Both the position numbers and the translations under genes were made by a program. From Culex pipiens pallens (taxonomy: Eukaryota > Arthropoda > Insecta > Diptera > Culicidae): 64,000 nucleotides of DNA. The stretch is from positions 12,023,605-12,087,604 of the forward strand of contig NC_068937.1 in the NCBI RefSeq assembly GCF_016801865.2, read 5' to 3'. Shown one piece after another: positions 57,480-64,000 of this stretch (positions are counted from its first letter, which is position 1; each line of letters begins with the position of its first letter). The notes under the pieces were generated by a model that worked only from the letters and a program-made list of their open reading frames with translations, made no database searches and had not been told where the DNA came from.

Positions 57480-60400
57480 TTATCTATAGATAAATTCACT
57501 GTTCACCACAGGCTTCTTAATTCGCTTCGAGCGCCGAAGGCAAACCGCCGGCAATTCTGCCGCAGATGCGTCTCGCTTCCGGCTTCTGGATCGTGCCGTT
57601 GCAGCTTCCGGGAAACCCCGGAACAAGCCGCTTCCGCCGTATCCGGCCCCCAACATATCTTCGTCTAAATTCAGCATCTCAACGTCCAAATCCACCACTG
57701 CCGCGTCCGGCGCAGACTTCTCGAACGGCGTCATCAGGTTCGGCCGTTCGCCTTGTTGCTGGTAATGTGGTTTAAGCTGATCGCGATGCGCTAGCCACAC
57801 CGCGCTTCCAGCCGACACCTGAAACGTATTCAAAGAGAATTTTTTTAGGAAAGTTACCAAAATCCATTTCTTTGAAATGCTTTTGTTATTATTTTTATAC
57901 CAAACGGTATCACCTGCCGTCAGGTTATCTAACTCATCAGATGACTTTTTGTTAGACACTGTAGGTACTTGTACCTTATCATCAGAGGCATGCTGAACAG
58001 ATAAATAGTTTTTATAATTACTTTTAGGATTTAATAAATCTAGCATAGTTTTTGGTTTGTATGAGAACACTTTCTCCGAGGGTAATTGCCCTGTACTCGT
58101 CGGTATGTTATTTCTAAAGTTCATCAAAAATAAGTTAATCTGGTCTTCCAAATCAATATTATCCAACTCCGGATCAATCAAAAACTTTTTCAAAACGTCC
58201 TTAGTTGTTCTTACTAATCTCTCCGCTTGGCCATTGCTCTGCGGGTTATAAGGAGGACTTTTCATTACCTTAATTCCTTGCCGACTAAGAAAAGAAGTAA
58301 AGTAATGAGAATTGAAAGGAGGACCACCGTCCGATACCAGAACATCCGGTAACCCAAATCTAGCAAAATAAGCAACCAGCTTCTTCAAAACTTTTGCACA
58401 ATCGGTGCCATGCTTCATCCACTCTACTTCCAACCACTTTGAGTACGAATCTACAATTAGTAGAAAAGTGTGATGTGAAAAATAGAAGAAATCAATATGA
58501 ATTCGGCTAAAAGGCCTGGTAGTTGGCGTCCATTTAGACAAAGATTTCGGTTTTGGCACCACTGCCATACTACCACAAACGTCGCATGTCGTAACATAGT
58601 TTTCTATATCCTTGTTGATTCCAAACCAATAGACTTGTCTTCGTGCCAATTGTTTCATTTTTACTATCCCTGCGTGATTGGCGTGTAAAAGTTTTAAAAT
58701 CCCGCTTTGCATTACACGTGGTATCACCACCCTGTCTTGGTACAATAAGCACCCTTCAACTTCTTCCAAATCATTCTGATTTGCAAATACGTCCATAAAG
58801 CGTTTGTCTACCTTTGCTGGCCAACCATCACGCAGATAGCTTAAAATTTGTTGTAAATAAACATCGTCAGTTGTCGCCTTAGCAACCAAAACAAAATCTA
58901 TTGGGCAATCTTTACTGAAGTTAATGCTCCTAACGAAATCTTGATCCAATTCGGCTGGTACCGACTGCTTCAATGGAAATCTCGAACAAAAATCCGCATT
59001 TCCCATCTTAGCAGACGGTCTGTACCGAAGCTCAAACTTATAAATGGACAGTTCCAAAATATAACGCTGGAGTCTTGTAACGAATATTGAATTTTTGCCT
59101 TCCTTGCCAAAAATTCCAAGCAAAGGCTTATGATCAGTGTAAGCAATGAAATCTTGTCCAAATAAATATTTGTGAAATTTCTTAATAGTACAAACTAAAG
59201 CCAAAGCCTCTAAATGAAGAATAGGATACTTCTTTTGCGCGTCATCTAAACTAAAAGATGTAAAACAAATGGGTTTTTCAACACCATCAACAACATGAGC
59301 AATCACTCCACCCAGGCCATAACCTGATGCGTCAGAAACTACCACAATAGGCTTGTAAGGATCATAAAACTCCAAAATATTGGCTGAAATGAGAGATTGT
59401 TTACTTTCATTGAAAGCTTTGTCACAATCATGACTCCAAACAAACCTCACATTTTTCCTCAACAAGTTATACAAATGGTACAACTTGGAAGATAAATTTG
59501 GAACAAAACGATTATAATAGTTAATCAAACCCAAAAAGGATTTTAGTTCATGTACATTTGTAGGCACTTTTGCTTTTTGAATCGTTGAAATTTTGTCAGG
59601 GCTGGTCAATAAACCTTTGTCCGTAATAATATGTCCCAAATACTGAAGTTCTGTAACAAAAAATCTGCATTTTTCCCAATTCACCTTAATATTTGCCTTT
59701 GCAAGTTTTTCTAAAACAATCAACAATTTGCTTTTGCAACCCTCAACAGTTTCACCTGCTATCAGAACATCATCCAAGTAGCAAAACACATTTTCAATTC
59801 CGCCTAAAATTTGATCCATAATATGCTGAAAAATAGACGCACTAGGAGAAGCCCCCTGTGGTAAACGATTGTATGTAAATAAACCTTTAATTGTATTGAT
59901 GACCATGAATTTCCTGGACCTCTCCGATAATGCAAGTTGAGTATAAGCTCCTTCGAGATCTAACGAACAAAAAACCTTGCAATTAGCCAATTTAGCAAAA
60001 AGATCACTAGCAACTGGCAAAGGGTAAGCATTAGCCACCAAAACTTTGTTAATTGACACTTTACAATCAATAACAAGCCTTATCTTATTGTCTTTTTTCA
60101 TAACAACAATCACCGGAGAAGCCCAGTCACTGGCCTCAATTGGAGTGATCACATTCTCTTTCTCCAACCTATCCAAATAAATCAAAACTTTCTCCCTTAA
60201 ACGGTACGGAACGTCATAAGCTTTCTTAAATATTGGGACATCACTTTTTAAAATCAATTCCGCCTCAAATCCTTTGATTGGGGTGGAAAAATCCTTAACA
60301 AAAACCTGAGAAAAATCTCGTTTAATCTCCTCAATCCATTGATCACTATTTTGCACACTCACGCTGTTAACTTGTTCATCAATATTTGCATTGTTTGAAA

Positions 60401-61871
60401 AGAATTGCCTCCATTGAGGAAAGAAAACATCCATCCAATTCCTGCCAAAAAGCGGAATAAATTTGAAATCAGAATTCAATACAAGCAACTTCAATTTATG
60501 CTCGAAACCATTAAGTTTAACCCAAACATCTGTTTCTCCCTCAATTTTGAGTTGATTACCATTAACCACCAAAAGTTGTTTATCACACCTATTCAAAGGT
60601 TTGTCAAAAAGTTTAAAATACTGGACTTTTCCAATCACAGTCACAGTAGACCCACAATCAATCTCCATTTGGACGAAAACATTATCAATCATGACATTTA
60701 TCAGACACGGTTCACTGATTTTATTAATGGACTCCACACACATGCATTGTAAACTACCTTGGTTCCACTCGGAGTAGCTTTCCGCATCCGAAGTCTCCTC
60801 ATTCGGATCTTCCCTCGTGTTCATACGCCCCAATAGATCCGCCAGCTCTCTCTCAGCACTGGTTCCCGGTCGCGCCATCTCGACGAAATTCACAGCATCA
60901 CGTCGCAAATTCTTCCATGTGAAGCACCTCTTTTTAATGTGCCCCAGTTTCCCACAATAATCGCAAACAGTCTCAGAATAATCAGGCTTAACCCTCTCAG
61001 TTCGATAATTGAATCTGTTGTTGTTGTTGTTGTTGTTATTGTAGTTTGTGTTTCTTTGATTGTCATTACGGTTATCACCTTGAAATCTGACTGAACGTTG
61101 TGTGTTATGTGTATTTTGTGTGTTTTGTGCGCGCTGCTGATGATTGTTTTGACCCGATCTATTGTTGTTGTATCTATTACTGTTTCTATTGAAGCCCGAT
61201 CTGTAATAGTTGTTATGTGTGTTTGAATGTTGTCTATTGTTGTAGGGATGTGAACCTAACCTCTCGTGCACCGGTCTTCGAACTTGGTTGACCATTTCAG
61301 GTGGAGGGTAGTTAAATTGTCCAAAATTAGCACAAGAGTTTTGATTGTTAAGCGCACTCACGTTACGTTTTGCTATGTTCCATGTCGTGATGAACTTGTC
61401 CATCTTGTCCAAAGTCAACCCCTCCTCCTTCAACAAATTCTCCTTCAAATTCCCGTCAAGAAGACCCGCCAGAACTCTGTCCATTATGGCCACGTCCCTA
61501 AACGCACCAAAACCACAGAATTCCGCCTGCAGCTTGACCGCCTGCACGAAATCCTCATTGGATTCATCAGGTTGTTGGTTTCGCTGACTAAAACGAAAGC
61601 GTTGTACTAAGTCCGGCTCCGTTTTGTCCAGTTTTTGCTTTAATTTTAACACAATGTCAGCATAAGAGGCTTTATCCAGCTCATCTTTGCTGTAGTGCAG
61701 TTTTAATTGCGAAAAAAGAAAAGGACCGCAAATCGTCATAAAATGCGATTTTTGGCGATCAGCCGCAACTTGATTTGCGTGAAAGGTATAGGCCAGTCGA
61801 TCTGACCAGTCCGTAAATGACGTACCCTTCCTAAACATCTCAATAGAGGTAGCTAACCCGTTCGAACCCAT
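57480..61871 (-). CDS. Gypsy gag-pol polyprotein
   Basis: A 1463-residue fused gag-pol. The gag part ends in an Asn-rich region (about 205-290) and zinc knuckle CDYCGKLGHIKKRC (303-316). The protease motif reads EIDCGSTVTVIG (Asp405), with Cys where Ser or Thr is usual. Reverse transcriptase has SDWASPVIVVMKKD, CSLDLEGAYTQL, RLPQGASPSASIFQ and YLDD (698-701). RNase H has VVSDASGYGLGG. Integrase has an HHCC zinc site (LLHANHAGIVKMK, CDVCGS) and DDE residues in HIDFF, VSDGGPPFNS and SNGQAE. The C-terminus is basic, with no chromodomain seen. The integrase style (GIVKMKQLARRQVYW) fits the Mag clade. The lack of a frameshift between gag and pol also fits. Confidence 0.95.
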   Translation of the reverse strand: MGSNGLATSIEMFRKGTSFTDWSDRLAYTFHANQVAADRQKSHFMTICGPFLFSQLKLHYSKDELDKASYADIVLKLKQKLDKTEPDLVQRFRFSQRNQQPDESNEDFVQAVKLQAEFCGFGAFRDVAIMDRVLAGLLDGNLKENLLKEEGLTLDKMDKFITTWNIAKRNVSALNNQNSCANFGQFNYPPPEMVNQVRRPVHERLGSHPYNNRQHSNTHNNYYRSGFNRNSNRYNNNRSGQNNHQQRAQNTQNTHNTQRSVRFQGDNRNDNQRNTNYNNNNNNNNRFNYRTERVKPDYSETVCDYCGKLGHIKKRCFTWKNLRRDAVNFVEMARPGTSAERELADLLGRMNTREDPNEETSDAESYSEWNQGSLQCMCVESINKISEPCLINVMIDNVFVQMEIDCGSTVTVIGKVQYFKLFDKPLNRCDKQLLVVNGNQLKIEGETDVWVKLNGFEHKLKLLVLNSDFKFIPLFGRNWMDVFFPQWRQFFSNNANIDEQVNSVSVQNSDQWIEEIKRDFSQVFVKDFSTPIKGFEAELILKSDVPIFKKAYDVPYRLREKVLIYLDRLEKENVITPIEASDWASPVIVVMKKDNKIRLVIDCKVSINKVLVANAYPLPVASDLFAKLANCKVFCSLDLEGAYTQLALSERSRKFMVINTIKGLFTYNRLPQGASPSASIFQHIMDQILGGIENVFCYLDDVLIAGETVEGCKSKLLIVLEKLAKANIKVNWEKCRFFVTELQYLGHIITDKGLLTSPDKISTIQKAKVPTNVHELKSFLGLINYYNRFVPNLSSKLYHLYNLLRKNVRFVWSHDCDKAFNESKQSLISANILEFYDPYKPIVVVSDASGYGLGGVIAHVVDGVEKPICFTSFSLDDAQKKYPILHLEALALVCTIKKFHKYLFGQDFIAYTDHKPLLGIFGKEGKNSIFVTRLQRYILELSIYKFELRYRPSAKMGNADFCSRFPLKQSVPAELDQDFVRSINFSKDCPIDFVLVAKATTDDVYLQQILSYLRDGWPAKVDKRFMDVFANQNDLEEVEGCLLYQDRVVIPRVMQSGILKLLHANHAGIVKMKQLARRQVYWFGINKDIENYVTTCDVCGSMAVVPKPKSLSKWTPTTRPFSRIHIDFFYFSHHTFLLIVDSYSKWLEVEWMKHGTDCAKVLKKLVAYFARFGLPDVLVSDGGPPFNSHYFTSFLSRQGIKVMKSPPYNPQSNGQAERLVRTTKDVLKKFLIDPELDNIDLEDQINLFLMNFRNNIPTSTGQLPSEKVFSYKPKTMLDLLNPKSNYKNYLSVQHASDDKVQVPTVSNKKSSDELDNLTAGDTVWYKNNNKSISKKWILVTFLKKFSLNTFQVSAGSAVWLAHRDQLKPHYQQQGERPNLMTPFEKSAPDAAVVDLDVEMLNLDEDMLGAGYGGSGLFRGFPEAATARSRSRKRDASAAELPAVCLRRSKRIKKPVVNSEFIYR

Positions 61872-62926
61872 GTCTTGATTTCAAAAATCAGGTAGAAAAA
61901 TCAAATTCCAAATTTCCCAAAGAAAAAAAATAAAAAGAAAACACACAAAAATCTCTATTACTGCAAATCCAGGGATCAAAACAAAGAAAAGCTTGCTACT
62001 CACCGATCTCGCACCCGGCCTTTGCCAGCAAGCAAACTTAACCTCCTGCACAAACTCGTCGTGCGCACCGTGCACCAGCACAGGAAAACGTCGTTCAGCG
62101 AAGCAAAAGTTTGTGCACCGGCTCAAACAGTTGAATTACACCGTGGCGATTTGGCCTCACTAAATTAAAGAAAAAGAAAAACTCTTAGTGAACCAATAAA
62201 TAAAATGGCGAAACCCTTTGTTCATTCGAACAAAAGATTCACACACACACACACTTACTGTCACAAGGCAAAATGTTAATTATTAGTACACCAAACTGTC
62301 GAAACAAAAATTTCCTTGGTGATACTGCCTAGGAAATTTCACTTTTTTAAATAAAAAAGGCAAAAAGAGCTTGTTTGACCCCAATCGCCCTTACCTTGCG
62401 TTTCAGCTCCTCCAACACCAAAGAAAATCAACGCTCACCGCGTCGCGTCGCCGACCAGTCAGCGTCCAAAATGGCGTCCTACGATGAAATTCCACCGACT
62501 ACCGCACCTCCGCAGCCAATCAGCCGACTCAGCCGAAATCCTCCCACCGGTTGCAAATCCCGGCGCCAGGAACTACCCGAAGAATTTGCGCTCTCGACCC
62601 TCTTGGTTGCGGCACGGCACCTGCGGCAAACAGGAACACAAGCTCCACTCCTCCGATCCGCTACAGTTGCACACACACACCCGGCGTAGTCGTCGGAGTG
62701 AACAAAATGGCTGCTGTCAACGCCGCACGAGGCTTTTTCCAGCAACAAACTCACCGCGTTTTGCTTAGAATCTCCCCCTTCTCACGATCGACTCACGCAC
62801 AATTTTTTTATCAGTGTTTTGGAAGCCTCACCGGCCAATCGTTCTCCGCGAGGAAAAAAACGAACTTTTTATAACCGAACAAAAAAAATTATTGCACGCA
62901 CTACGTCCAATTTCCCCGTCGCCAAC
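61872..62926 (-). other. Gypsy 5' leader
   Basis: This is about 1.05 kb between PBS and ATG. It has an AC dinucleotide run at 62239-62253 and a GC-richer block (62390-62760) with short open frames on both strands, none recognised. The block could be untranslated packaging or internal-entry sequence, or acquired DNA. Confidence 0.55.
62913..62924 (-). promoter_or_regulatory. Gypsy primer-binding site
   Basis: Minus-strand TGGCGACGGGGA starts two bases after the 5' LTR. It resembles the 3' end of a tRNA-Ser (CGTCGCCA type); the identity is from memory and only partial. Confidence 0.6.
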
Positions 62927-63139
62927 TAAACTGTCTCAAGTTTTCGTAGAAGGGAAGAGTAAGCCACTCGGAAGAGTAAAAACAGGAGTTGTAGTTTGTC
63001 TCGATGCTCAGCACGTAAAGAAGGCCGCAGCCGGACGTGCGAGCTCTTTTATTTCACCTTCATATTATTCATTTCACTAATACCGTTACAAGTAAAGAGA
63101 ACGTCAAATGACATTTTAATGATAGGGCGGTACCTATCA
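62927..63139 (-). repeat. Gypsy 5' LTR
   Basis: This reads as identical to 57120-57332. Confidence 0.9.
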
Positions 63140-63477
63140 TACAGATTTATTTTAAATGCTAATGCTAAGCAACAAATCAATTGTACTATCCTAAAGTCCC
63201 ACCTAAATCCCACATTGTGATAGTGAAAAAGTCACAGAAGCAGCGGTGTCTTGTGCAATTGTGATATTTTCACTATCGGAGAGCTACCTAGTTCACGAAG
63301 ACAGCTTATCGGTCAACGCTTAAGCCCTGGGGCTCCGACAAAGCGAGTTCTCGTAGCATGAAGTGGTGTCCATAGTGCTTATAAAAAAGAATGTATACCC
63401 AAATTTTAACTAATGCACTAGGATCAAATCATGCCCCTTGACTTTACAAGGCCCAGGGGGAAATCCATAAATTTGCA

Positions 63478-64000
63478 ATTTTAAAAAGAAAAATAAAAAC
63501 AAAATTTCAATACATTCAAATTTTTAAAATTTTCATAAATGTAAATGTATCAAAATTAAAAATATATCTTTTTTATTCCATACAATTTTGGGGGCTGGTT
63601 ATACAAAAGAAGTAATGTAAAAGTTAAACCTTTGCGAATTTTTCTGTGCTTTTCAATAAAACAATCTCAAAATTTGAACACCAAGCTTAACTTTTGAAGA
63701 GGTATTAAAACAGATAATTTTCCTCTTTTCATAAATTTTGAAAAATATAAATTTTCAAAATTGAAAATCGTAATTTCTCGACTCACGATCGAGATTTCTC
63801 GATAGCAAGATTACTACCTATCATCGACAAATCTCGATCCACCATCGACAAATTGTGAAAAATTATGATCGTAATTTGTAGTATCATTTTTTTGAATATT
63901 TTTCTTATTTAAACGGAATGTTTACAAAATTCTAAGTTCAATTTTTGTAGTGTAAAAAAACACCAAAATTAAAAAAATCTTAATTAATTTCTTTTTAATT
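63478..64000. other. AT-rich flank with repeat P, copy 2
   Basis: This is AT-rich spacer. At 63762-63885 TCGTAATTTCTCGA, CACGATCGAGATTTCTCGAT and ATCGACAAATCTCGAT repeat in both orientations, as at 31744-31884. No gene is present before the window ends. Confidence 0.55.

Larger units (their letters stand above)
57120..63139 (-). mobile_element. Ty3/gypsy LTR retrotransposon, complete (Mag-like)
   Basis: This 6020-bp element is in minus orientation inside K copy 2. LTRs of 213 bp (57120-57332 and 62927-63139) read as identical, and TACAG flanks both ends (57115-57119 and 63140-63144). Gag and pol are one open frame, with no env. The leader between the 5' LTR and ATG is unusually long, about 1.05 kb. 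A recent insertion. Confidence 0.94.
52135..63459 (-). mobile_element. Retroposon K, copy 2, split by J and by a gypsy element
   Basis: An 18-bp duplication beginning GAAATCCATAAATTTGCA lies at 52117-52134 and 63460-63477. A 24-T run follows the left copy (poly(A) tail of a minus-strand retroposon), and the minus-strand 5' end is again CCCTGGGC. After subtracting J (52440-56720) and the gypsy element with one target copy (57120-63144), about 1.0 kb of K remains, and it aligns with K copy 1 at its 3' end and middle. The 5' part differs in sequence between copies. Confidence 0.72.

Noticed and set aside
62375..62874. Several 90-107-codon ORFs on both strands in the gypsy leader
   Set aside because: They conflict with one another and show no family features; treated as leader sequence.

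Overview
The window reads as nuclear DNA of a culicine mosquito, most likely Culex. This is an inference: there are four intron-containing insect genes, 57-96 bp introns beside two giant TE-filled ones, very AT-rich spacers, and a very dense, deeply nested population of transposable elements. No bacterial, organellar or CRISPR feature was seen. The window holds four host genes and a large repeat fraction.

Host genes. (1) A chromokinesin KIF4/Klp3A on the minus strand. The motor and coiled-coil exon is at 19259-22297, and the C-terminal cysteine-rich CXC exon and last exon are at 10695-11113 and 10549-10618, beyond an 8.1-kb intron. (2) An EBAG9/RCAS1 orthologue, plus strand, 26260-26958. (3) An F-box/LRR-like protein, plus strand, 29816-31486. 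(4) A GANP/xmas-2 mRNA-export scaffold, plus strand. Three short 5' exons lie at 35255-36640 and one long exon at 47501-50548, separated by a 10.9-kb intron. These act in mitosis, Golgi/secretory function, probable ubiquitin-ligase adaptor function and mRNA export. I see no sign that they form a functional cluster.

Mobile elements. 1-6440: a large LTR retroelement without coding capacity, minus strand, whose body is mostly two satellite families. 6573-9307: small inverted-repeat elements, including a three-deep nest (A holds B, B holds C). 11265-12998: a poly(A)-tailed non-coding retroposon, K. 14419-16217: a 5'-truncated non-LTR retrotransposon. The last two sit in the KIF4 intron. 22915-34689: many TIR elements and foldbacks around EBAG9 and the F-box gene. 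The xmas-2 intron (36641-47500) holds a nest of inverted-repeat element G, retroposon H with a 22-bp target duplication, and an intact Copia element with identical 142-bp LTRs; F lies separately inside G. 52117-63477: a second K copy, blown apart by a long-TIR element J (with 1.9 kb of octamer/nonamer arrays and a tRNA-derived SINE) and by an intact Ty3/gypsy Mag-like element with identical 213-bp LTRs.

The most unusual items are the satellite-bodied LTR element (1-6440), the unclassified retroposon K (two copies with precise 17- and 18-bp target duplications and a shared 5' end), the Copia element that ends its ORF in the first three bases of its own LTR and primes from an internal tRNA-iMet segment, and two TIR elements carrying GC-rich or spliced-looking cargo.
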